Positions 7,052 through 15,238 of a stretch of 16,482 nucleotides of DNA are shown here, in pieces. A program made the translations under genes and the position numbers. The DNA lies in NCBI GenBank assembly GCA_002333125.1, contig DDBM01000129.1:31569-48050 (forward strand). The letters are read 5' to 3'. The DNA comes from Moraxellaceae bacterium UBA2032. GTDB taxonomy: Bacteria; Pseudomonadota; Gammaproteobacteria; Pseudomonadales; Moraxellaceae. Every line of letters begins with the position of its first letter. Position 1 is the stretch's first letter. Under the pieces are notes generated by a model, which worked only from the letters and a program-made list of their open reading frames with translations, ran no database searches and was not told the origin of the DNA.

Positions 7052-9532
7052 TTGGCTAAGCAAAAAAGCGTATTTAAAATGGCTTTGCCGTTTGTAGTGG
7101 GTGTCACGGTATTGTTATTAGTGCTTATTACCGTTATTGGTGTGATTGCAATAACTGACCAAAAAAACCAACAACAGCAAGAAGCAAAGCAGTATGAGCA
7201 ACGTGCCGTTGATGTGGTTAATAACTTTTTAGACCAACAAGATGCGTTTGCCAAACAGCTTGCTAGTCAACCCTCTGATATTATTGTAGGTAATATTCCT
7301 GGCACTGTATTAGCACAAGTGATTTTAACGGGTGATGAAGAAACGCCTAAGAAGCTTAGCTTTAGTAACCAAGATTTATTACGTCGTGCAGCGGTGCAAG
7401 GGGGCAAGGTTGCACCAGAAATGAGTGTAGATAACAATATTCAAATTTTAGCAATGGTTAAGCCTTTATCCGATGGCAAAGGGGTGTTGTTAATTAACAC
7501 TCCCTTTGATTTTTTGCGTAAGAGTTTAGAAGGCTTTAGCAAACAAGAAGGCGGAAAAATTAAATTAATACAAAAATTAAGCAAAGACGGTGCTGAGGAA
7601 GCAATTGTTAACCTTAATGCAGATAATCTCAATAGTGCTGTTATTAAAGTTAGTAACCCTAATTGGTATTTGCGTATTGAAGCACCCGTCCGTAAAGGTA
7701 AGGTATATATTATTATTGGTGTGTTGTTGTTCTCTGCAATGGCCGTTGTGATAGGCATGATACGTTTGGTTCGTAAATTTGACCATACTTTAAACCAAGA
7801 TATGACCGCTATTCAAAGTATGCTTAAGGGCGAAACCCCCGCAACAGCACTTAATTTTGAGCTAACCAAAGGCTTGCAGGGTACTTTGGTATCCAATCCT
7901 GTTATTGCAGCCTCGATTAAACAAGAAGAAAAGAAAACTGAGTTAGACGCTTTAGCTGATATTGAGATGACACCCACCGATATTAATAGCTTACGTAAAA
8001 CAGCACCAGAGGTAGCACTACAATACGACGAAGCGGATATGTTGAATTTAGACGCGGCTACACAGCCTGTAGCAGCTAAGCCAGCTAAAGTTGAAGCAAA
8101 AATAGATACTCAGTCATTAGAGTATCAAAAAATGCAGCTTCAACAAGCCGCAGAAGCGAGCGTCCCTACACATATTTTTAGAGCTTATGATATTCGTGGC
8201 AAAGCGCATACCGAAATCAGCACGACGTTAACTCACCAAATTGGTTTGGCCATTGGCTCCGAAGCTCGTGCACGTGGAGAGCAAACGATTGTTGTGGGTC
8301 AGGATGCACGTTTATCGAGTGCCGATTTGCAAAAAGCCCTAGTTGCAGGTTTACAAGAAAGTGGTTGTGATGTGGTAGATGTCGGCCAAGTGCCGTCACC
8401 CGTCTTGTATTATGCCGCTAAAAACATGGGAACAGGCAGTGGTGTCATGGTCACTGCAAGTCATAATCCTGCGCCTGATAATGGCTTTAAAGTAATGTTG
8501 GCGCATCATACCTTAGTTGATACTGAAGTAGCTGCATTACGTCAGCGTATTTTGAATAAGGACTTTAGCAAAGGTAAAGGTTCTTATGTTGTACGTGATA
8601 TTAATGATGATTATTTACAAGCTATTCATGATGATGTGATTTTAGCGCGTGACTTTAATGTGGTTGTTGATGCAGGAAATGGCGTGGCAGGGCCAATGGC
8701 CGTCAAAATGCTACAAAACTTAGGCTGTACGGTCAGTGAATTATATTGTACGCCTGATGGTAACTTTCCGAACCATGATCCAGATCCGAGCAAGCTAGAA
8801 AATCTAGATGATTTGTTGAGTGATGTGGCGATTAGTGGTGCCGATGTAGGCCTAGCCTTTGATGGTGATGGTGATAGGGTTGTTGTGGTGACCAACAACA
8901 CCAAAGTCATCGCTAGTGATAAATTACTGATGTTGTTTGCCAAAGAATTACTAGCAACACAACCAGGTGCAGATATTTTATTTGATGTCAAATGTAGCCG
9001 AGATTTAGTTACCGTTATTACCACCAATGGCGGTCGTCCCGTCATGACTAAAACGGGGCATTCATTCTTAAAGCAGGGTTTAGAAGATACAGGCGGTTTA
9101 TTAGCTGGTGAGATGAGTGGCCACTTTTACTTTAAAGACCGTTGGGGTGGCTTTGATGATGGCTTATATGCCGCGGCGCGTTTTTTAGAAATTTTAGCCA
9201 ACAATGATTGTTCTTCGGATGAGTTATTTGCCCAATTTCCTGAGCGTTGCTCTACCTCCGAAATTCAAATTCCTATAGACGACTCTCAAAAGATATCGTT
9301 AATTCAGACCGTGGTTAATCAGAATAAAGATATGCCTAATGCCAATATTAGCACCGTAGATGGCTTACGGATTGAGTTTTCTTATGGTTGGGGGATTGTT
9401 AGAGCTTCTAATACAGGTTCGTATTTGGTGGCACGTTTTGAAGCCAATAGTGAAGGTGAACTACAACAAGTAAAGTCCACCTTTAAAGACTTGTTACAAA
9501 AAGCAGATCCTATGATGTTGTTGAGCTTTTAA
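7052..9532 (+). CDS. algC: Membrane-anchored phosphomannomutase/phosphoglucomutase, AlgC type
   Basis: The enzyme interconverts 6-phospho and 1-phospho forms of mannose and glucose, feeding GDP-mannose and UDP-glucose for polysaccharide and lipopolysaccharide synthesis. The start is a TTG at 7052, chosen because AGAGGA lies eight bases upstream. The 826-aa product has a membrane helix at about 10-34, an extracytoplasmic region to about 215, a second helix at about 216-238 and a low-complexity cytoplasmic linker to about 370. The catalytic part is residues 372-826: phosphoserine S470 in TASHNP, metal-binding DGDGDR (604-609), sugar-binding GEMSGH (686-691) and the phosphate-binding RASNTGSYLVARFEA (784-798). 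The mutase domain is the usual length; the N-terminal half is extra. From memory, long AlgC forms are also annotated in Pseudomonas. What the periplasmic segment does is unknown. Confidence 0.92.
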   Translation: MAKQKSVFKMALPFVVGVTVLLLVLITVIGVIAITDQKNQQQQEAKQYEQRAVDVVNNFLDQQDAFAKQLASQPSDIIVGNIPGTVLAQVILTGDEETPKKLSFSNQDLLRRAAVQGGKVAPEMSVDNNIQILAMVKPLSDGKGVLLINTPFDFLRKSLEGFSKQEGGKIKLIQKLSKDGAEEAIVNLNADNLNSAVIKVSNPNWYLRIEAPVRKGKVYIIIGVLLFSAMAVVIGMIRLVRKFDHTLNQDMTAIQSMLKGETPATALNFELTKGLQGTLVSNPVIAASIKQEEKKTELDALADIEMTPTDINSLRKTAPEVALQYDEADMLNLDAATQPVAAKPAKVEAKIDTQSLEYQKMQLQQAAEASVPTHIFRAYDIRGKAHTEISTTLTHQIGLAIGSEARARGEQTIVVGQDARLSSADLQKALVAGLQESGCDVVDVGQVPSPVLYYAAKNMGTGSGVMVTASHNPAPDNGFKVMLAHHTLVDTEVAALRQRILNKDFSKGKGSYVVRDINDDYLQAIHDDVILARDFNVVVDAGNGVAGPMAVKMLQNLGCTVSELYCTPDGNFPNHDPDPSKLENLDDLLSDVAISGADVGLAFDGDGDRVVVVTNNTKVIASDKLLMLFAKELLATQPGADILFDVKCSRDLVTVITTNGGRPVMTKTGHSFLKQGLEDTGGLLAGEMSGHFYFKDRWGGFDDGLYAAARFLEILANNDCSSDELFAQFPERCSTSEIQIPIDDSQKISLIQTVVNQNKDMPNANISTVDGLRIEFSYGWGIVRASNTGSYLVARFEANSEGELQQVKSTFKDLLQKADPMMLLSF

Positions 9533-9552
9533 ATGAGCTTGTCTTTATAAAT

Positions 9553-9686
9553 TAGGACTTACGAGTTATCGCTTATTGCTTCCCTCATCCCAACCCTCTT
9601 CCAAGGGGTGAGGGAGTTCTCTCTCCCTCTGAAAGAGAGCTAGAGTAAGGGTAAACGCACGTGTTCGGTGAAATGCGTCAGTCCTG
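9553..9686 (+). mobile_element. 134-bp miniature element related to the insert at 3167-3215
   Basis: The left end TAGGACTTACG (9553-9563) and right end CGTCAGTCCTG (9676-9686) are inverted repeats matching at 9 of 11 positions. Next to the left end, GTTATCGCTTATT (9565-9577) is identical to the core of the 49-bp element on the other strand. The right end GAAATGCGTCAGTCCTG parallels the ATGCGTAAGTCCTA end of that element. Between them are about 90 bases, including a hairpin of TCCCTCATCCC (9581-9591) with GGGGTGAGGGA (9605-9615) and a second CT/GA-rich stem around 9618-9640. No target duplication is obvious and there is no coding capacity. It separates algC from argB and may affect read-through. 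Confidence 0.6.
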
Positions 9687-9694
9687 AGATGTAA

Positions 9695-10639
<945 letters not shown>

Positions 10640-10641
10640 AC

Positions 10642-12078
10642 CTATGGCCGACACACTTGATTGCGGCCATTACGTTTTGCTTGGTACAAAAGTTGGTCAG
10701 CACGTTGCATTAGTGTTGGTAGTGTGTCGTGTGGGTAAACGGGTTCTACAGCACCAATACTAATTGTTAGCGGGACTTCTTGGCCGTCATCTAATACGAT
10801 GACGGTTGATTCAATGGCTTGTCTGAGCCGTTCTGCCACGTCATATCCACTTTTATCAATCGGTGTTTGTACTAAGATAATTGCAAACTCTTCTCCCCCT
10901 ATACGCCCTGCAATATCGCTATCACGTAATGATGACTTAATGGTTTGAGCAACCCACTGTAAGGCTAAATCACCTGTTGCATGGCCAAAGGTATCGTTAA
11001 TATGTTTAAAAAAATCGATGTCACACATCAATAAGGTAAAAGGCTCATTGTAGCGACGACTACGGTTTAAGTTTTGCTCAGATAAATACAAAAAGTGGCG
11101 GCGGTTATGTAAGCCTGTGAGTTCATCAATGGTCGCTAAATGCAGTAATTGATCTTCTAAGCGTTTCCGTTCTGTAATATCGGTAGAAATACCTAATAAG
11201 GCATAGGGTTTATTATTTGTACCTAATAACGGTACTTTAACCGACCAATAATAACGCAGCTCATCTTCGTTCAGATGTTGTATCATTTCTAAGGTGGCAA
11301 GCTTTTGTTGGCTGTCAAATACTTGCTTATCATTCTTTTGTAATGCTTGGCTGGCCTCGGCAGTAAAGTAATTGATATCGGTATGCCCAATAATTTGTAT
11401 GGGATTTTGATTGACCAATTCAGCCATAGCACTATTGGCATATAAATAACGACCATTAGGTGACTTCATATACACACAAGCCCCCATATTATCTAATACT
11501 GTTGTTAATAATTCTTGACTGCTACGCAGTGAATTTTCGATTTGTTTACGTTCGGTAATATCTGTTGAGATACCACACAGACCGCGTACCTTACCTTGAT
11601 TATCGTATAGCGGCATTTTTATGGCCAAAAAAGTGCGATGCTCTCCTGTGATTTTATCAGTTAATGCTTCTTCTGCTTGTATGGTTTTACCTGTGCTTAA
11701 TACCAGTTTGTCGTTTGTATAAATATTATCTACAGTATCTTCACTAAAAAAATCGCTGTCATTGTGGCCAATAATTGTTTCTAAGGGCTGAGCAAAAAGC
11801 TCGCACACTAAACGATTGGCATAGGTGTAACAGCCATTAATATCTTTTAAAAAGACATAGGTTTCGATGTTGTCCAGAGCGTGTGCTAAGTCTTCCACAG
11901 GTAATAGGCTAGGTGGTGCAATTTGGGCGCATATTTTTGAAAAGCGTTTAACAACATAAGACTGAAATACGTCAGGTGCTATACCCAATTTATTGGCAAT
12001 AACCAAAATATCATTGCCTTCTAATAGCTCTAACAAAGCCCATGTTGGAATAGATGTTTTTTGGCTTTCGTTACTCAT
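10642..12078 (-). CDS. PAS-PAS-GGDEF diguanylate cyclase
   Basis: Predicted to make cyclic di-GMP from two GTP. An ATG-type ORF extends upstream to 12117, but AAGGAG seven bases before the ATG at 12078 fixes the start (478 aa). There are no membrane segments, so it is cytoplasmic. A short alpha-helical N-terminus (1-60) precedes PAS domain 1 (about 66-178) and PAS domain 2 (about 190-305), each ending in a DITERK linker. The GGDEF domain (about 310-478) has DELTGLHNRR (318-327), the active-site GGEEF (394-398) and the product-inhibition site RDSD (385-388) five residues before it. Both PAS domains share YANRL/YANSA and GHxD blocks, suggesting internal duplication; the ligand is not deducible. 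It is divergent from the ornithine lipid genes. Confidence 0.93.
   Translation of the reverse strand: MSNESQKTSIPTWALLELLEGNDILVIANKLGIAPDVFQSYVVKRFSKICAQIAPPSLLPVEDLAHALDNIETYVFLKDINGCYTYANRLVCELFAQPLETIIGHNDSDFFSEDTVDNIYTNDKLVLSTGKTIQAEEALTDKITGEHRTFLAIKMPLYDNQGKVRGLCGISTDITERKQIENSLRSSQELLTTVLDNMGACVYMKSPNGRYLYANSAMAELVNQNPIQIIGHTDINYFTAEASQALQKNDKQVFDSQQKLATLEMIQHLNEDELRYYWSVKVPLLGTNNKPYALLGISTDITERKRLEDQLLHLATIDELTGLHNRRHFLYLSEQNLNRSRRYNEPFTLLMCDIDFFKHINDTFGHATGDLALQWVAQTIKSSLRDSDIAGRIGGEEFAIILVQTPIDKSGYDVAERLRQAIESTVIVLDDGQEVPLTISIGAVEPVYPHDTLPTLMQRADQLLYQAKRNGRNQVCRP
10644..10677 (+). terminator. Candidate argB terminator inside the convergent gene's 3' end
   Basis: ATGGCCG (10644-10650) and CGGCCAT (10664-10670) form a perfect GC-rich 7-bp stem with a 13-nt loop. 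It begins five bases after the argB stop and is followed by TACG and four T (10674-10677). The T tract is short and displaced, so termination may be weak. The same bases encode the C-terminus of the diguanylate cyclase. Confidence 0.35.
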
Positions 12079-12133
12079 ATCAACTCCTTGTGTTATTTCT
12101 AATTCAATTACTGTCAAACAAAATGACTTTAAA

Positions 12134-12162
12134 TGGTCATTATTTCGTCATTTTCTTTTCAT
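12134..12162 (+). promoter_or_regulatory. Candidate PhoB boxes upstream of olsB
   Basis: Three 7-base units, TGGTCAT (12134-12140), TCGTCAT (12145-12151) and TTTTCAT (12156-12162), are separated by 4-base AT-rich spacers (TATT, TTTC), giving an exact 11-base period. The known Pho box unit is CTGTCAT with the same 7+4 arrangement; each unit here matches 5 of 7. A -10-like CATATT (12173-12178) lies ten bases downstream, the spacing expected for PhoB-activated promoters. A further CTGTCAA lies at 12111-12117, one base out of phase. An overlapping inverted repeat AATGAC/GTCATT could instead be the site of another regulator. Confidence 0.5.
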
Positions 12163-12176
12163 GCAGTGTGGGCATA

Positions 12177-12276
12177 TTTACTTCATAGAACTATATGCCG
12201 CTTTGTTGTTAAAACACAATTAAACAAACACATAGTGTTGGTGTATTTGTTCTTTACAACATCTATGTGAAGTAAA
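12177..12276 (+). promoter_or_regulatory. olsB upstream region with nested inverted repeats
   Basis: AACAAACACA (12223-12232) pairs with TGTATTTGTT (12242-12251) at 9 of 10 positions around a 9-nt loop. Outside it, TTTACTTCATAG (12177-12188) pairs with CTA (12263-12265) plus TGAAGTAAA (12268-12276), leaving a 2-base bulge. The right arm abuts the AGAGG ribosome-binding site at 12277. The outer left arm overlaps the proposed -10, so the outer stem can form in RNA only if transcription starts further upstream; otherwise it may be a DNA operator. Confidence 0.35.
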
Positions 12277-12286
12277 GAGGTAAATA

Positions 12287-13075
12287 ATGAATACATTAAT
12301 AAATGCAACAGCTTCTACTATTTTAGATGGTGCTAAGCTTCACGCAATAAAACAACCTAAGTTTATTGCACAATTTGCACAAAGCGCGTCTGCTATACAA
12401 GCAGCTCAAAAGCTCCGTGCCCAAACCTTTAATCAAGAGTATGGTGTGCAGTTTGACCACCCACATGGTTTAGATGTAGATGACTATGACCCATTTTGTT
12501 TACATCTAAACGTATATGATACAGTACAAGGTTGTTTAATTGCGACAACACGCTTACTAACGGTAGAAAATGCCAGACTAACGAATGGATTTTATTCACA
12601 AAAAGAGTTTGATTTGTCACCATTATTGCCAAATTTACAAGGTAGAGTTTTAGAAGTAGGGCGTACTTGTGTGCATCAAGACTATCGTTCGGGGGCGGCA
12701 ATTACCGTTTTATGGACAGCATTGGCCGAGTATTTATTAGCCGAAAATTTTGCTTATTTAATTGGTTGTGCTTCAATTCCTTTAAATAATGATATGTCGT
12801 TTTCGGCTTTAATGACCCGTTTTGATGAACAGGATTTTGTGAGTCAATCAACGCGTGTTATCCCTAAACGTACCATGCTTTGTGAGCCAACACCTCATAC
12901 TATTCATACAAAAATAGCATTGCCCCCATTATTAAAAGCTTATTTGCGTATGAACGCTAAATTGGGCGGCGATGCTTATTTTGATGAAGCCTTTTCTTGT
13001 GCAGATATTTTTATTGTGTTAGATGTGGCAACCTTGGCAGAGCGTTATGCACAACGTTTTTTAAAATCGGCTTAG
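12287..13075 (+). CDS. olsB: Ornithine lipid synthase component, N-acyltransferase OlsB-like
   Basis: OlsB enzymes transfer a 3-hydroxyacyl chain from acyl carrier protein to the alpha-amino group of ornithine, giving lyso-ornithine lipid at the inner membrane. This 262-aa protein has the GNAT-like fold of the family. After about 35 variable residues come AAQKLRAQTFNQEYG (39-53), the hallmark LEVGRTCVHQDYRSG (122-136) followed by LWTALAEYLL, and the C-terminal region PPLLKAYLRMNAKLGGDAYF with DIFIVLDVATLAERY. Database entries for such proteins are often labelled putative hemolysin. AGAGG lies just before the ATG. The function rests on family motifs plus the adjacent PlsC-like gene, 15 bases downstream. 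A different amino-acid acceptor, or a role as an exosortase-associated acyltransferase, is less likely. Confidence 0.78.
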   Translation: MNTLINATASTILDGAKLHAIKQPKFIAQFAQSASAIQAAQKLRAQTFNQEYGVQFDHPHGLDVDDYDPFCLHLNVYDTVQGCLIATTRLLTVENARLTNGFYSQKEFDLSPLLPNLQGRVLEVGRTCVHQDYRSGAAITVLWTALAEYLLAENFAYLIGCASIPLNNDMSFSALMTRFDEQDFVSQSTRVIPKRTMLCEPTPHTIHTKIALPPLLKAYLRMNAKLGGDAYFDEAFSCADIFIVLDVATLAERYAQRFLKSA

Positions 13076-13090
13076 TTAGAGTGTCAGTGT

Positions 13091-13858
13091 ATGTTGCTAA
13101 ATGCACAAAATATGATGTCTTGGTTACGGTTGGCGCGCTTAGGTGTGCATATAGGTGAGGGTTTTGCTTTAGGTGCAGCAAGTGGTGCGTTGTTTTTCCC
13201 ACATAAACCTTATCAACAACCTGTGATTAAGTTTTGGCAACAGCGTTTTTGTCATGTCTTAGGTTTAAAAATCACCGTGCATGGTGAAGCAGACAAACGT
13301 CCAGCATTATGGGTTAGTAATCATGTTTCTTGGTTGGATATTCCCGTGATTGGCGCACATTTTTCTGTACACTTTTTATCTAAGTCCGAAGTGGCTTCAT
13401 GGCCTGTTGTACGTCATTTAGCAAAAGCCGCAGGGACTTTGTATATCAAACGTGGCTCTGGTGATGCTCAAAGCGTATCTAGTCAAATGGCACAGCATTT
13501 ACAAGCAGGGCGTTCGGTGTTGTTTTTTCCTGAAGGGACAACGACCGATGGCAAGGCTTTAAAACGGTTTTATCATAAATTATTTCATGCTGCCTGCCTC
13601 GCAGGAACAGACATTCAACCCGTTGTCTTGTGTTATAAAGATCAACAAGGCAATTTAAATCGTATTGCCCCTTTTATTGGCGATGATGAACTTGGTGAGC
13701 ATTTGTTTAAGGTGTTAAAAGAAAAACACATTCAAGTTGAGGTGTTGGTTTTACCAAGGGTATCGGTGTATGGTAAAGACCAACGTGCTGTTAGCGAAGA
13801 AATTCAGGCGATGATGCACGATGCGTTGTTGTCGTTGCATCGTGGCTCAAACAATTAA
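13091..13858 (+). CDS. olsA: 1-acyl-glycerol-3-phosphate acyltransferase family protein, OlsA-like
   Basis: PlsC-family acyltransferase of 255 aa. Motif I is NHVSWLD (77-83), the catalytic HX4D with H78 and D83; the KRGS block follows GTLYI (120-123) and motif III is FPEGT (146-150). A hydrophobic stretch near 19-36 probably contacts the inner membrane. Its place directly after the OlsB-like gene indicates OlsA: O-acylation of lyso-ornithine lipid on the 3-hydroxyl of the amide-linked chain. Some OlsA enzymes also make phosphatidic acid, so a PlsC role is possible; a second plsC elsewhere in the genome would support OlsA. ATG codons at residues 8 and 9 are alternative starts, none with a strong Shine-Dalgarno. 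Its stop codon touches that of the convergent gene. Confidence 0.75.
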   Translation: MLLNAQNMMSWLRLARLGVHIGEGFALGAASGALFFPHKPYQQPVIKFWQQRFCHVLGLKITVHGEADKRPALWVSNHVSWLDIPVIGAHFSVHFLSKSEVASWPVVRHLAKAAGTLYIKRGSGDAQSVSSQMAQHLQAGRSVLFFPEGTTTDGKALKRFYHKLFHAACLAGTDIQPVVLCYKDQQGNLNRIAPFIGDDELGEHLFKVLKEKHIQVEVLVLPRVSVYGKDQRAVSEEIQAMMHDALLSLHRGSNN

Positions 13859-14311
13859 TTAGCCTAGATTTAAATGCCAACCATGATGATTGGCCCAAGC
13901 CGATAGCGCACCAATCATAAAAATAAACGCAATTTGGCTTAGTGCGCTTAAAAGTAAAATAAAGCATATTTTGAGTGTATGAAGTTGCAAATAATAACGC
14001 AAAATAGAAATCAATAAAGTAAGGGGCAATAACAGTGCAAATGCTGCCACAACTTGTTTGATTATTAGGGCGTAATTGTTGGGGATATATAAAAAATAAG
14101 ATAATAAAAACAAAGGAATAAATGCAAGAATAATAAATAAACTACTGGCTTTAAATAAAGGAATGACCGAGAATTTTTGAGTTAAGGCATAACAAGATAA
14201 ACTTAAAGATAGAAAAGAAGTAATAATAAAAGTAGCAACGACAATCAAAAAAACTAAGGGTAGTTGGGTTAATAACAAAACATGCGTGATTAACGAAAAA
14301 AACCAAAACAT
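13859..14311 (-). CDS. Four-helix membrane protein of unknown function
   Basis: I do not recognise this 150-aa protein. It is strongly hydrophobic, with predicted membrane segments at about 8-40 (long, possibly two), 55-77, 84-107 and 113-137, short polar links such as YIPNNY (75-80), and a polar, His-containing C-terminus (HHGWHLN). It is more AT-rich, Leu/Phe/Ile-heavy than its neighbours, in part because of its membrane composition. No good Shine-Dalgarno precedes the ATG, so the start is uncertain. Its stop codon is directly adjacent to that of olsA on the other strand. It is not overlapped by a better ORF, which argues it is real. Confidence 0.55.
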   Translation of the reverse strand: MFWFFSLITHVLLLTQLPLVFLIVVATFIITSFLSLSLSCYALTQKFSVIPLFKASSLFIILAFIPLFLLSYFLYIPNNYALIIKQVVAAFALLLPLTLLISILRYYLQLHTLKICFILLLSALSQIAFIFMIGALSAWANHHGWHLNLG

Positions 14312-14330
14312 ATAAATAAATCAATCGAAT

Positions 14331-14370
14331 AACCAAGAAGCCGCTAAAATAGCGGCCTTGTGGTTTTTTG
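14331..14370 (-). terminator. Bidirectional hairpin terminator after the hydrolase gene
   Basis: GCCGCTA (14340-14346) and TAGCGGC (14350-14356) form a perfect stem with a 3-nt loop. AACCA (14331-14335) and TGGTT (14361-14365) can extend it after an internal loop. On the plus strand six T follow. On the minus strand, the direction needed for the hydrolase gene ending at 14391, the tract after the stem is less T-rich. It also separates this transcript from the orphan membrane protein gene. Confidence 0.65.
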
Positions 14371-14390
14371 TATTGATGATTGACGCAAGT

Positions 14391-15215
14391 TTATTGATAG
14401 CGCGCCAATTCTACAGGGTCATGTGCGCTAAAGAGTTGTACTTGTTCGGTTTTAGTGCTGTGCGCGAGATGCTGTAAGCGTTGCAAATTGTGTACGCGGT
14501 CTTTGTTGTTCATCGCTAAACCACGTTGAAACAATTCTAAACCAATAGGACAGCTTGGTTCGGCAGCCACTTGATTATGATGAAAATACGCATCGCCACA
14601 ATGCAATAGCCAACCATCTTGGGTGTTCACTGCAACGCCACTGTGTCCTCGTGTATGTCCCACTAGAGGAACCAATAACACTTCATCTTTTAGCTCAGGA
14701 ATAGCACGAATACTGTCAAAACCGTTCCATTTTTCGCCTTGTGTTTGATAAGTCACCCAGTTAACACCATGTTCCCATTGATGTTGTTTGTAGCGCTGCT
14801 TTTCGCGCCAGTTAGGATTCATGGCTGCTTCAAATTCTGGTGCAAAAATATGTACTTTTGCATCGGGAAAATCAGATAAGCCACCCGCATGGTCTATGTC
14901 TAAATGCGTGACTAAAATATGGCGTACATCTTGAGGATTAAGGCCTAATTCTTTGATTTGCATATAGGCTGTTTCGCGGTAGTCGGCTATTAAGCCAGCA
15001 CCAGCAGTAAAAGCACGACCTAAACGTTGGTTAGGGTTTTTAACATCTGCAATACCAAAGCCTGTATCTACCAACACCAAACCATCGTTACTTTCTATTA
15101 ATAGGCAATGGCAAACCATGTGACCGTGATCGGTAATTTTGCCGTGACCATTAATAAAAGGTGCGCCATGTGGACACATTGTGCCGCAGTTAAGATGATG
15201 GATTTTTAAGGCCAT
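14391..15215 (-). CDS. Metallo-beta-lactamase-fold hydrolase, lactonase-like
   Basis: A 274-aa protein without signal peptide, so cytoplasmic. It has a complete dinuclear zinc site: H104, D106, D108 and H109 in THLDIDHAGG, H187 and H191 in GHTRGHSG, D208 in HCGDAYF, and H265 near the end. The N-terminal LNCGTMCPHG and LVDTGFG (48-54) blocks and the HLDIDH form are those of the MBL branch that includes N-acyl-homoserine lactone lactonases such as AiiA. Lactone hydrolysis or quorum quenching is a possibility but other hydrolases share these residues. It follows the FecR-domain gene by 23 bases on the same strand and is probably co-transcribed with it. Confidence 0.82.
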   Translation of the reverse strand: MALKIHHLNCGTMCPHGAPFINGHGKITDHGHMVCHCLLIESNDGLVLVDTGFGIADVKNPNQRLGRAFTAGAGLIADYRETAYMQIKELGLNPQDVRHILVTHLDIDHAGGLSDFPDAKVHIFAPEFEAAMNPNWREKQRYKQHQWEHGVNWVTYQTQGEKWNGFDSIRAIPELKDEVLLVPLVGHTRGHSGVAVNTQDGWLLHCGDAYFHHNQVAAEPSCPIGLELFQRGLAMNNKDRVHNLQRLQHLAHSTKTEQVQLFSAHDPVELARYQ

Positions 15216-15238
15216 AAAAACAATCCTCCAAGTATAAT

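Noticed and set aside
8626..9045. A 139-codon open frame antisense to algC.
   Set aside because: It lies wholly over the conserved catalytic domain of algC, has low-complexity Ser/Thr/Leu composition and no recognisable motif or ribosome-binding site; it is a shadow of the real gene.
12091..12116. Perfect TTGACA on the minus strand upstream of the diguanylate cyclase gene, as a -35 box.
   Set aside because: The matching -10 position holds TAACAC, and transcription would begin at or after the AAGGAG ribosome-binding site, leaving almost no leader.
13876..13894. GCCAA...TTGGC hairpin just past the olsA stop as an olsA terminator.
   Set aside because: Only five base pairs and no T run follow.
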